Below are positions 25,626 through 37,400 of a stretch of 64,000 bases of DNA, one piece after another (position 1 is the stretch's first letter; every line of letters starts with the position of its first letter). The position numbers and the translations under genes were made by a program. Source of the DNA: Drosophila persimilis. Its lineage: Eukaryota > Arthropoda > Insecta > Diptera > Drosophilidae. Where the stretch lies: NCBI RefSeq assembly GCF_003286085.1, contig NW_020825288.1:26040001-26104000 (forward strand), in the 5' to 3' direction. The notes beneath the pieces are model-generated. The model searched no databases. It worked only from the letters and a program-made list of their open reading frames with translations, and had not been told where the DNA came from.

Positions 25626-26045
25626 TTACCGACCAAAGCGCATGTGACCGTAATCATCAAACTGGTCGTCGCCGCCCCGCTTTCCGAACCGCATATGACC
25701 ATAGTCGTCGAAGCGTTTTGACATCGTCCGATCGTCCTCGTTGTCCATCAGCAAGTCCAGTTCGATGGGTATTACAGGCCGGGAGATTATTGGAACTCTG
25801 TGCCCGAACCCAGTGGATCTCTGGTGGCGTCTGCTGCCGAAGCGTGCCAACGAGAGTCCGTCCGTATTTCCCGCCTCTGATCCCATCTTGGGATCGAGGT
25901 CTTGCAGTCGCCGTTCCTCCTTTCCGACCTCCACGCTGGCTGTCTGGGACGGTACTGGCAGCACCACCAGCAGATAAAATGTTAAGGCCCAGAGGGGCAT
26001 CGCCAAGGTGGCAAAATGCGCGCATCCCATTCCGCGGTGTCCCAT
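25626..26045 (-). CDS. Dsk: drosulfakinin preprohormone
   Basis: 139 residues in one coding exon. The signal peptide covers about 1-35 (core [15 protein letters not shown]). DSK-1 is FDDYGHMRF (112-120), followed by GKR for amidation and cleavage and preceded by KR. DSK-2 is [14 protein letters not shown] (124-137), ending in GR and stop. Both carry the DY that is tyrosine-sulfated in CCK-like peptides. A third candidate, HQRSTGF-G (74-81), sits at the DSK-0 position after RR and before HR. The spacer [15 protein letters not shown] is typical of the family. Known role: brain satiety, aggression and courtship signalling through the CCKLR receptors. The ATG 26045 choice keeps the conserved HFATLxMPLWAL signal sequence. 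Confidence 0.97.
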   Translation of the reverse strand: MGHRGMGCAHFATLAMPLWALTFYLLVVLPVPSQTASVEVGKEERRLQDLDPKMGSEAGNTDGLSLARFGSRRHQRSTGFGHRVPIISRPVIPIELDLLMDNEDDRTMSKRFDDYGHMRFGKRGGDDQFDDYGHMRFGR

Positions 26046-26095
26046 TCTCGGCTTCGCCCTTACAAGACTGGTTCACTGCTCCAGAAACATCTTCT

Positions 26096-26102
26096 TTTTA
26101 TA
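26096..26102 (-). promoter_or_regulatory. TATA box of Dsk
   Basis: TATAAAA on the minus strand, about 55 bp upstream of the Dsk ATG. A start site 25-32 bp downstream (about 26,070-26,077) would give a leader of only about 30 nt. TATA promoters are common for cell-type-specific fly genes. Confidence 0.6.
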
Positions 26103-26994
26103 GAAAATCTGTTATCTGGGAAGCGCCCCTTCCTGTTGTTATTATTGCGCAGCCATGCTGGCCGCAAAGGTACAGCCCACAATATAAGTACAGCTCAATC
26201 GAATTAGCCTTGTGAGGGCTGACATGTGATTGACGTGATTGATTAAATCAACCCTCAAGCACCGCGTGCTGCTGTTCTGAAGGAAGAAGTTAATTTGACG
26301 AAGTGAAAAACGTGCAGACCAGGATCTACATTTATGCAAACATTTTTTTTTTGAAGTTTTAATATTAGTGCCGAATAGATTTATATGGAAGCTATCCAAC
26401 TATCTAGATGCAACAGAATTTTCCAATCGTGCATCTTCTGCTTCGGATATCCTGACCCTTTTAAGGGTTCCTTCCTCCCTTTTAAGATTTTATTGGAGCC
26501 CGTTCAGACGTTAGTTATGTTATGATACATTAAGATATAAAAGTAAACGCTGACAATGGGGTCTGCAGCATGTTTCGAATTATTATAATAAAGGATGAAT
26601 TTCCCCTTTCAAATTTGTATGCGGAATTAGAGACTTCTTCAAACCGGATTGAAAAGTAACATATCTGCTGTTGCTGGCTCTGTAATTCAATTGTATTCAC
26701 ACCAAATGGGAACATATTGCACATCTGATAATATTACCCGTATTCGAACATTTTGCTTCAATTAGAATGTGCCCACGCCCACATTTACATAAAAAAATGT
26801 GTGTTTATGGACTTGTATACCTTATGGGAAATGATAATGCGGGCGATAACAAAATTGTGCTAATAAAAACATTAAAACATAAACAAAGTGACCCCAGACA
26901 TAAGAGAAAGCTCAGTTGCCGATGATAGTTTCGTTCGAGCTGTTTGTGTCAGATTCTATGTTACTTGGGTATTTCGCTCTTCTCTCTAGAAGCC

Positions 26995-27215
26995 TCCATC
27001 TGCAGCACTTGCCTCACGGGAGACCACTCCAAGGTGTACAATGGATTGATTGCAGTCTGTGATCCCCAAATGGCTGCCTTGCCTCAGGTGCCTCATCCTC
27101 TTAAAGAACTGTAGTCTTTTTGCTGTCAATCTCTTTGAGAGTCTGACGCAGCTTTTCCAACTGGGACGGGCCTGCAACTACAAGTTGGAGCAGGCAACGC
27201 AAATCTTTCAATAGC
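26995..27215 (+). pseudogene. possible ZAD zinc-finger domain remnant
   Basis: One plus frame reads SICSTCLTGDHSKVYNGLI then a stop. A shifted frame about 60 bp further on reads LTQLFQLGRACNYKLEQATQ. The CxxC start and the C-x-x-KL-x-x-A ending resemble the two halves of a ZAD domain, with one cysteine apparently replaced by Gly and a frameshift plus stops between them. No C2H2 fingers follow. This is motif resemblance only. Confidence 0.28.
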
Positions 27216-28572
27216 TAGATTTTCCAGGGCTTAGAGACGAAAAATAGTCAATACCATGACTGCACAGTCAAGAGAATAACTTGGCAAATAATCTCAACTA
27301 ATCAATCTCAAACAATCTAACTTGAGTCAATAGTTGGAGAGGAACCTCCCAGTCGAAACGCTGGTAGTCATTTCTACCGTATCTTTCAAATTGTGTATTC
27401 CAGGGATCTTTCGATTTGCTCTAATAGTCTCTGAGAAATGGTGGTAAAAAGGGTCGAACAGACCAGAGTTAGAGACAGAAACATACATACACACATAGTT
27501 ATAGGCATAGATAGGAATAAAGGAAAACTTAAGAAATAACAGCCGGAAATTGGAGAGTGACGCACCTAGCGGCCATTCATGAGACTAGCACGAGGGCACA
27601 AGTGTGGTGCATACTTTTAGGGTAACGCACGAGTTACGTTATGCAGCACTGGCCACGTTTCGGAAAAGAAATCTCGCTTGCTGCTGTTTTTGCTCTTTGG
27701 CGAAACTAAAATTAGGTTGAATGAAAATCTGACCGTGGATGTTGGCGCTCGGCTAAGCTAGAATCTCCATCCATTTTAAGGTGCTGGAATTTGGCTAAAT
27801 ATAAAACTACATAGATTTAAAATAAGAAAATTCGAGTCGCGCTCCATTCAAAGTCTCCGAATGGAAATGACAATCAATTTGCTTCAATCGTACCTACATA
27901 GGCATTCATTCACAAGTATATAAATTGCTTTAGAAATGATAATAAAGATGCACATCGCTATCAGTTGGTGCTGGTCTCGGTGTATATTAACGAGCGACCT
28001 ACAAGCATCTCACATATGTATGCATATAGTATGAGTAGGTATACATTTTTGTTGTTGTTAATATGTTCTTATAATATGGGCTAATGGGCCTGATAACCCG
28101 TAACCCAGAATTTTGAAAGCAGGATAATTAATTAAATTTAATTTGTTTCATGCTACATCCCAGCGCTACAATTTAGAATGTAATCCTTCTCCAATAAAAA
28201 TTTAATTATATATTTTATTATGTTATAATCGGAATGGACATACATCTCGTTGAGCCTTATACTAAATGAATTCATCTAAAACTATTAACCAGAACTCTTT
28301 TCCACAGTTTCTAAAATTAGTCCAGTATAGAAGAAAAATTGATGTTTCGTCCAATATGCCCAAGACTAAGTACAATACGAGCAAATAACTAGATCAATAT
28401 ATTGCTTCAAATGTGCGTATTTAGTACATATATTCAGTATATACCAGACCGAAAAAGTTCAAATTAGATCTATCTAGCTTAATGTCTACAAGAAAATTTT
28501 AAATTTATTAACAAATATGTAAAATGCCCAAAAGATTTAATTTTCGTAAATCATGTCGCTATGTCATGACTT

Positions 28573-28836
28573 TTAACCAAAATGCGGAGTCGTGTTTTCG
28601 AGCAGAAATATCATGACATGAAGGTTTGATTCCATTAAGAAGAGGTGCGATTGAATGTAAGCCACCCAGTCCGAGCTAATCCAGTCTCCGTTGGTCAAGA
28701 CTGGAGTGTCAAGTGCTGGTCTCCGTCCCCCCTTCTTATCGGCCACTCCGAACAGTTTCGCTATGTGACTGTGTAAAGAATTCCACTCGGCGACCGGATT
28801 GTCCGCATTCCACAGATTCAATCGAACAGTTCGTCT
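28573..28836 (-). other. candidate terminal coding exon of an unrecognised gene
   Basis: 88 codons open exactly at a good acceptor (TTTCTCTCTATGTGTAG|AGA at 28837/28836) and run to a TAA. The product is well mixed and not low-complexity (contains LNLWNADNPVAEWNSLHSH, NGDWISSDWVAYIQSHL). No upstream exon could be identified on this strand. It could be a real last exon, a pseudogene or chance. Confidence 0.3.
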
Positions 28837-30830
28837 CTACACATAGAGAGAAACACCAACACAGGTCTACACAAAAGACCAAATTAACAGCTATACAGAA
28901 AAGTATCTACGGGTTGATCAATAAACAAACCGCAATCCAAACCCAAGCCCAGTGCTTGCTGCAGTCTAGGCGACTTCGGCTTCCACTCCATTCCATTCCA
29001 CTACACACACACACACACACAACACACACGTACTCACACAAACACAGATCGATTCGAGTACGAGTAAGTTGGCAATGGTCGACAACCAGTCTCAGGGGCT
29101 GAAAGGCGAAGAGTTGGTTGGATCTGAGTCTGCAAAAGCCCAACAAGCGGAGAGCTCGAAAAGCACCAGAAGCGAGAGACGAAATCCACAAGACCCTCTC
29201 AAACTTACAAACGGCTTTTGGGACGTACTCAATGTATTTGCAATGGGTCCATTTTTTGGACACATTCGTACTCGTAGAGTTGCAGGTGTTCTCCAGCTCC
29301 TCTTCGAAGAATAGGAGTAAAATGGTTTTTGCTTTTTCTTGACTGTGCTGTAGACTGCACTAGACCGTATATGTGAGATACGCCCAGTGTGCATATCTCA
29401 AAACTCTTTCCTTGTGTAAAATATGAGGCCATTTCGATTTACCCTCAAATCGAGTACAGATCAACTGAGACCGATTACCAGTTTAATTGTGCGAAGAATG
29501 AAGGGCTTCACTCCTAATATTGCACGTCAGTGGCCAAGTTTCGCAGCATCCTTTATTTCCTTGAAGCTTATTCGGGGTGTTGGACATGGGACGGGACTGG
29601 ACTTTGGTGGGAAATGTTAGCGGCCCGCGTTTGGCAATTTGCCTGCCTGGCCAGTTAGCCATGTTGTCTTTGGCTACCAGTAAAACTGGAAACGGAATGC
29701 TGCATTTTCTCGTTTCATAAAAGGTGGAATTTCCATAAAGCCTGTGTGCCGCTGACATACAGAGAGACCAGGCGCGTCCAGGGTATCACACTCAGACGAG
29801 CCCGCCCTGAGCGGTATATGGCATACGCGTTTCTTGGTTCGAGATTCATGTGTTCGGGTATTGCGCAATGCGTGCACGGGGACAGACCAGACCCATAAAT
29901 TGCACAGAGACAGACACCACCAAAGATAGAGCAGCAGACAGACACAGAAGCTCCCTTGGACGGGCACTCGATCTGTAGATTTTGATTTATGTAATTGTCT
30001 TCTGAAATTCATATTACGAGTACACCTGCTGACCATTGGGGAGGATCACAGGCTTCAACTGTGCCCGATATAAACCAATCTTTTGCTCCCTCCCCTCCCA
30101 ATTCGCATTATGAAAACGTCGGACCGCTTTGCACCTGAGCACTTTGTCTTGGTTACTGCGCCCAGCCTCGGGGTCGACAGTGAAACTGGAAGTGAAAGCG
30201 TGGGCTGGACAGCCTGAGCTGAATTCTCCCATCTGCCATCTCTCATCTCTTATTCACATATTTCATCTGTCCTCATTGTAGTAAAAATGAAAATCACGCG
30301 ACAATCTCAAAACTGTCAAAACTCCTTGGGACCCCTCGGATGGAGCGTCTCTGTTTCCACGGATATGGTTGAATTGTGGCGTTTTTATGCTGGGCCGATT
30401 CTATGCGCTTCTATTCGACGGCTGCGTACCTGTCCACTGGCAACATTCCACAAAATAATCATTTCCAAGTCGCACCGCATTCGTATGCAAATCGAGCGCT
30501 GTGCCGCATTTGCATGCAGAAGGCATATGCATGATGGTTGTACAACTTTGGCTGGGGCGAGAGACTGACAGTGTCTAGGCCCAACCCCAAGCCCAAGTCG
30601 GGACAGCACTCTTCGTTTGCTGTGGGAGGCCAGTCCATGTGCCATGATTGCTTCCAGCTTCGAGCCGCCTCCGGCTCCGCTTCAGCCTCGAAGCTCGGTG
30701 CCAATCAATCCAAGTTGAGCGACGTTGCATTCCCGCATCCCAATGGACTGTTGGGTGTGACAGGACAGAGCCAGCTTAGCCACAAGATGATCGCCACCAG
30801 GAGGAAAGATCTCTATTGTTCTTCGTGCTT
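28837..30830. other. intergenic
   Basis: An (AC)n tract lies near 29,003-29,030. Mixed-composition open frames around 29.1-30.8 kb do not look like genes, apart from one weak plus-strand frame at 29,069-29,314 described under findings. Dsk's upstream regulatory region (26.1-28.5 kb) is likewise without other supportable genes. Confidence 0.4.
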
Positions 30831-31479
30831 CCGTTAACAATTTATTATATTTATTGTACATATTGAAATGTATACGAATATATGTGTGTATATGGATAGT
30901 TCTGTTCTTCTATTTCCTGACCCTATTTTACGATACTAAAGTGAACAGAACGAAATGCGGGAGTTACTCTCCACTCGATAGAATATTGTACATTTGTGAT
31001 CGATCGCCTTTGACGCCAGTCGGAAGTTATCTGTTCATTAGTTCGTTCGGCCGGAGCTTGCAGTGGGCAAGCAGTGGTGTTATATTATTCTACACTATGT
31101 ATTATGATGGTTAAAGTACAAAGTACGCTGTTTCATGTATTCATGGATACATCCGCTAACGGATTTACTTATAGTATAAACCTAATAAGGCACACATATT
31201 CATTGATTAAATTGGATTCAATGTTGGAATTCTCAGGACCTCGCCCTCGCTGGTCCGTTGCCTCCTGTCTCTACTCGTATGTCTGCCGTATGATGACCTG
31301 ACCGCTTCTTGTGTTTGCTGTAGAGGGGGACCGAGGTCGAGGTCAGCCCGCAGCTTCGATTGGTTCCCTTTCTAATTTGACCAGCATCGCTAAACGTTGT
31401 TTAATCCTATGCACTTCGGCCTAGTGCGATCCAGAAGTACTCGTACTCGTACTCGTATTGCAACAGATCCGCCCAACTC

Positions 31480-34400
31480 CTATCTTCGTGGCTTGCCGAA
31501 GCTACTGGAGGGACCCAGGGGCCCGTATATGGCATGCGGATGCGGATGTGGATGCGGATGTTGATGTGGATGTGGGGGGTGCGCGTGGGGATGCGGATGT
31601 TGTCCTCCGCCGTTCGTCATCGTCATAGCGGCCTGTTTGCGTTGCAGAGTGCTCGGTCCCATCTGTCGCTCGCCATCGTTCAGATCCAGGCCCGCCACCA
31701 TCTGCGCGATCTCGCGCTCCTTTTTCATGTCCGGTGGGTTGAACTGCAGGCTGGCCAGCGATCCGTGGCTGCGACTGCGGTGCTCCTGGCGGATGGAATA
31801 GCTAAAGGCCCGCTCGTTCAGGTGCCCCTTGCGCTGCAACGAAAGACTTACTTGAATCACAGCATGTAAGAGACCCATCGAGGAGTGGGTAACCGCCACG
31901 TTGCCCTCTGATGAGAGCCCACGAAGGACGGCCTTAGAGGCTGACTTACCTTGTAAATTCCTGTGCCTCCTGGCGACGGGGACTCGGCACCCGAGTTGCC
32001 AGAGTCATCCAGCCCGTTGCCCATCGACGCCGCCATTTTTCGACTGGACATTCCCAGCGGACGCGGCTCCCCAATCATCGACTGCGACATCTGCGGGGGC
32101 GGGACGCCACCCATGGCCTGCTGCTGGTGGTAGGCATATATGGGGGGCACTATGGGCATCCCCACGGGAACTCCGCCTCCACCGTTCTTCTTGTCCTTCT
32201 TCTTCTTTTTGCTGGTCGAGCGCGATGGTTGCAGTGTTGCGTACTGCTGGGGCAGCATGACAGGGATTTGAAGGGGTGGCATGCCGCCCATGTGTTGGTG
32301 TGCCGCATGGTGCATCATATGGTGTTGATGCGTAAGCTGCGGCGGATGGTGGGCCAGGTGACTGGGTGGCGGTGGACCGGGGGGGAAACCCCGATGACTG
32401 ATGGTGTGATAGCGGGCAGAGTGCGGCCCGAGTCCGTGTCCGTGTCCGGAGACGGGCCCGTAGATGACGCTGCCGGGACCGGCAGAGCTCTGAAGGCCAG
32501 AGCGATGCATGGCGGCAGGGTGCATGGGCTTCGGTCTGATGAGGGTGCCCGACAGGCTTTGGCTCCCGCTGGACTTGGACGACTTCTTGTCGCGCTTCTG
32601 CTTGCGCTCCTCCTTGACGGGGGGCGGAGGTACATCGATGGGGGCACTAATCTGGCGGGCCCGCAGCGGCCTGCCCAGGGTGGAGGTGTTTCCTGTGAAC
32701 ATCTCGTACGGACTCTCAACGGGCACCCCGATGCTGTCCAGCTGATCCTGGGACCCACTCCACACCTTGTGGTTCTCATCCCCGTTGTACAGCGAAGCAT
32801 CGCCGTCGTCCCCGGTCACGTTCAGGTCAGCGCTGCTCCCGTAAACTGCAAGAATACCAAATGCGTTGCTTTAATAAAGGTCTAGAAGAGCACGGAACGG
32901 TCAGCCAAATAAAGTTATTTTGTTAAAGTTATTACCCAAAGCCCGGGTTGTAATTTATACCTTTATTTTTAACGACTTATTGATTTGACTATCTTAAAAT
33001 TAAAGATTATTTTCTGATATACATAAGTCCTAAGTGATTGCTAATGTCACAGCTTGTGATCGACGTGAAGCTTCAGTAAACTTATGCCTCTGTCAGGCAA
33101 AGTGCTAATGAAAATGAGCTTTGTAAGACTTCTCTCGACCTTCATGGCCGATACTTGGCCATTGATATTCGTTGAGGGATTCAACAAGGGCGCGAGACCT
33201 TGGGCACGGGGCACGGGGCACTTGTCGCCTTTCGAGCTGCCGCTCAAGGCAAATTGCTGATTCATTAGCCAAACCCAGAGAAGAGGTTGGGGTGGGGTGG
33301 GGTGGAGTGTTGGACCTCTGTGCAAAGCATTGGAATACAAATCAGCCAAAATACTGGAAATTAGCTGAGCGCGTCTAATCCAAGTGGACGGAAACAGGCC
33401 AAGACCATACCATAGAGCGCCGCAGCGGCAGAAGCATTCAAATTGCCGACTGGTCGACTGCGATCGCCGCCCGTGCTCGGTTCGGTTCGATTCGATTCAA
33501 CTGTGGTATTTCTTGGCCGCTCGGGTACTGCGGTACACTCACACAGAAACAGACACATTTACTTACATATATATGTATATACTCGTATGTATGTACGTAC
33601 ACAGAGGCCGCAGTTGTCGCGGTTCTGCATCGCATTTGGGCCACGGCGGCAACGGTTTTGTAATAAATAACGGTAATTTAATAACTTGAACGTGGCTACA
33701 CCTGCAGCTGTCTGTCGTACACCCCAAGCCCCCCGCTTCCCAGCACAATTCGGACACTGCCATTCAGTGCCAGTGCCAGTGCCAGCTCCAGTCCAGACCC
33801 ACTCCCAGAGACCCACTCTGTTCGGCAAACGACAAACCGACGAGTCACCTTGCGAGCGTATTTCGTCTCTTCCGTGGCTGCCTTTGTACAAGTACAAGCC
33901 ATGCCATAATTTTGTTTGCGTCCACCGTTTTTCTGTTTCTCTGCTGTGTGCTTTCCGCTTTTCTGGCTTTTCGTTGGCTACTCGTATTCTACTCAGTGGC
34001 TTGATTGCCTCATCCTCATACGCCCTAAGAAATCCACTCGGCCGGAGGTATATTGACCCCCAGCTGCGGAGCTGTACGAGGCAACATATGTGGAACCATT
34101 ACTCTGTTGCTCTTACGCGCAGGGAATGTAATCTGCGTAAGTGGCTGCGGAAGTCCGGCGGATTTCCAATTCCCGCTTGCTGCATTGGCTCCGATTCGAA
34201 GGAAGCGCCGATACTTATATATCTAAGTAAGACTGCGAAAAGTTAATTACTTTTACAGCCCGTGGAGTCCGGGGAGTCGATCTTTAATCATTTCCCATTT
34301 CGCGCGCTCCTGTTTTGTTCGGGGCCATTACGCGAAAATGTTTCAACAACCTTGCTAGTGCCTATCCCCCAGTCGGACTTATGTCATAATCGATGGCGGT

Positions 34401-37400
34401 AGAAGTAGCTGCAGCTAAAAGTAAAATTGAGACTCTCACTTACGTCCACAGCACATGGAGACAGGGGAGAGCGGCCTGTGGGCATGCGTGCGTGAAAATC
34501 GTATTTCCACGTTGCACTGCGCTGGGAAAGGGGGAGGGGAAGGTGCACTCGAGCTGAGGCAAGGCAGATTCGGTGCCTGCCAGAGAAGCAGCCGCCGATG
34601 GATGGAAAAGGCAACTTGAAATAAAGTCGAAATATCACGTATCCAAAGTTCGCCAAAACACACTGGCTGGCATTTAGCCGAGCCACTCAAATTCCAGCCA
34701 CTCGGGCGGAAGAGGAGTGGCAACAGCAGCAGCCGCTTCGCCTTTCGGTGGTGCAGCGGCAGCGGCAGCGGCGAGCAAGCCGAGTTCTCCTACCATTTTC
34801 CATTATTGCCTTTGGAGATCGTGGGCTCGAACCCAAAGTCGCAGCTGCAGAGCGAAATCTAGGCCGAACATGCCAGCGTGGAATGCCAGACGAATGACTA
34901 ACAGCACCGCACTCTGGTGGATATCAGTATTGTATCTGCAGTGCGAGGAGTACCTCGAAAACAATAAAATGAAAACGGAACATCGGAATACAGTCTATCC
35001 CTGAACGCCTGAATGCCTGAATGACTGAATGAATGAATACGAGTACTTTCGTTTGAATAACTCGAATGTATCTCGTGCTTATGCCGTGAGAGGTCACTTT
35101 CGAGACGAGGTATCTTCCGCCAACTTTTCTTATGATCGCATTAAAAAGAGCGGCTGTAAGTGCAAGCCATTTCATCCAAATTAAAATAATTATGCAAAGT
35201 GGCGTGCATGAGCTACTTATTCGGCATATGTATATACACACACCTGCACATTGTACATACATATGTACATACTAGTTCATAAACTTGTATAGATATCGTA
35301 CGGACTCGTACCTCAATTGTCAACGACAATGCCTTCACAGATGGAGAGGAAGAGAGGGAGAGAGCTTCCGAGAGAAACCACGACTTCAGATGGCAACTGC
35401 AAGTGGGTCAAACATGATCAAACATTCACATGAACTACGATATGTACGGATGGAGAAGGAGCCGTGAGTGTGCCGAGATTACAGGTAAATCTGAAGGATC
35501 GCGTAGTCAGATTTTTATAATCGAGTTACGATCAAAGTCACCTCGGAAAAAATACAACTACCCGCAAGACAATGTTGCAAAGTGGCCAAGCGGGCCGGCT
35601 GTTGCATGCAACCGAGTCATTCAACTGCAACTGGATTTCGGTTAATGTGTCCCGTCTTTTTTTTGCTGCCCCGCTCCCTCTGGCTCTATGTACAACCATT
35701 TTCTCCATCCCCTTCCCCATCCCCGTCTCTTTTTCTAGCCACTTTGCATAATAATAATGCAACAGTAGCAGTGGCAGCAACCAGCGCAGAGATCGTTTGC
35801 CAGATGGATGCAGACGCTGATCGTAATAGCCGCGCAGAAATATTGCATCGCGAGCGGAAGCCGGTCTCTGGCTGGAACTGGAGTCTAAAACTTGACTAGC
35901 AACAGAGGCTGCGGCAGTGGCAGCTACAGCGGCAGGTTGCATTCAAAAATGTACGAGCACAATACTCTTGTCATGGTCAAGTGGTCAGGCATTCCCAAGA
36001 CGATGAAGACAGCGACACTTTCAAACCTAATGAACGGTTTCTTGCACATTCTGCCACAGTGGTCTTTCTGGAAAACGGAAGTGCAGTTCATACAAGAATC
36101 CGTGGGAGGAATCCCATCAGCGCCACCCAGGAAAGGAAAAACTGCTCTAATTTCCCAAAAAAAGCACAAAAAACACGAACGACCAAGTTTTGGCAGATGA
36201 TACGAGCCTCTGAAATGTTTTCTAGGTCTACAGATTGGACTGTCGAACTGGAGCCTGACTTGTGGCAAGCAGCAGCAAACTTGTTTTCTGGTTGATACTC
36301 GTATTTGCTGACTTGCTGTACTGCCAGCCATATGTGACCACGGGTCTTTCGTCAAATGAAATGAAATGATTGAGAATGGGCTTGCCAGATTGCATCTGAT
36401 TGGGGAAGCAGGGGAAGTTGCGATACACACTCTCCGAATGCACTCAGCACGCTTTCTTGCCATTGAAAGCCATTGGAATTGGTCTGGCTAATTAACACGA
36501 TCCACTGTGAGTGTCGCTCTAATGAAAGCAAAACGCAATTACCTGACATTCCCACCTCAATCCGATCTGATCCGACCCGAAGAGAACCGACCTCGTTCCA
36601 GTCTCAAAGATCTCGACAGCGACAGCCAGCGGCAAATTAAAAATGTTAATGAATAGAAAATCGCACACTAACACACACGCCGCTGCATATATGTAGTCTT
36701 ACTCGTAGGATTGTCGTAGACGGAGATGAAGATGAGCGTGCTCCACGGTAGATTTGATTATTTCTCGGCTAAAGTTTCACTCAGAAACTCACACATTGAC
36801 GTGTTTTGTCGACCCCTCGCGACTTCCAGTATACATACATATATATACATTGGTTTGGCTGCCGCTACCTTCCCACCGCTCGCAGCGAATGGCTCCCAAA
36901 TAGGAGCTACTCATAAGAAAAAGGGAGCATTAGCCGAAAATTTTCTCACGAGCTCATCTTGATTTACGTAAACTCGCTGAGCGCATATGCATGTGCCACT
37001 GCCCCATGCGCCATGCCATGCCCCTGCCAACCATCGCAATTCCATTCTCCGCTGCTCCTCCGCAGCTGCGTTGGCGGCACCTCTGTCGGCGACCGCTAAT
37101 CTGCACGCGACCACAGTTCCCAACAACCAAAAACTCAACTTGCCGCACCGGCAATACATCATGTCGCGTCCACGTTCTCGAGGGGGCCGCATCCACGTCC
37201 ACGTCCACGTCCATGGCGAAGAAAGGCCGGAGGTGTCGGTGTCCCCTTCCCCGTGGCAACAGAAACTGGCCAAGAGTGGCAGAGAGTGGCCAAGAGGCTG
37301 TGAGAACCAAACAAAGCAAACAAACGTCTTGGTGTAATAAAATTCCAGCGGAGGAATGGGCTTTCATTAATTAGCGGACCGCTTGCTGCAAGTCACTTGA

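Noticed and set aside
32127-32885. 252-codon plus-strand frame
   Set aside because: It is antisense to the GC-rich, stop-poor second exon of the PTB adaptor.
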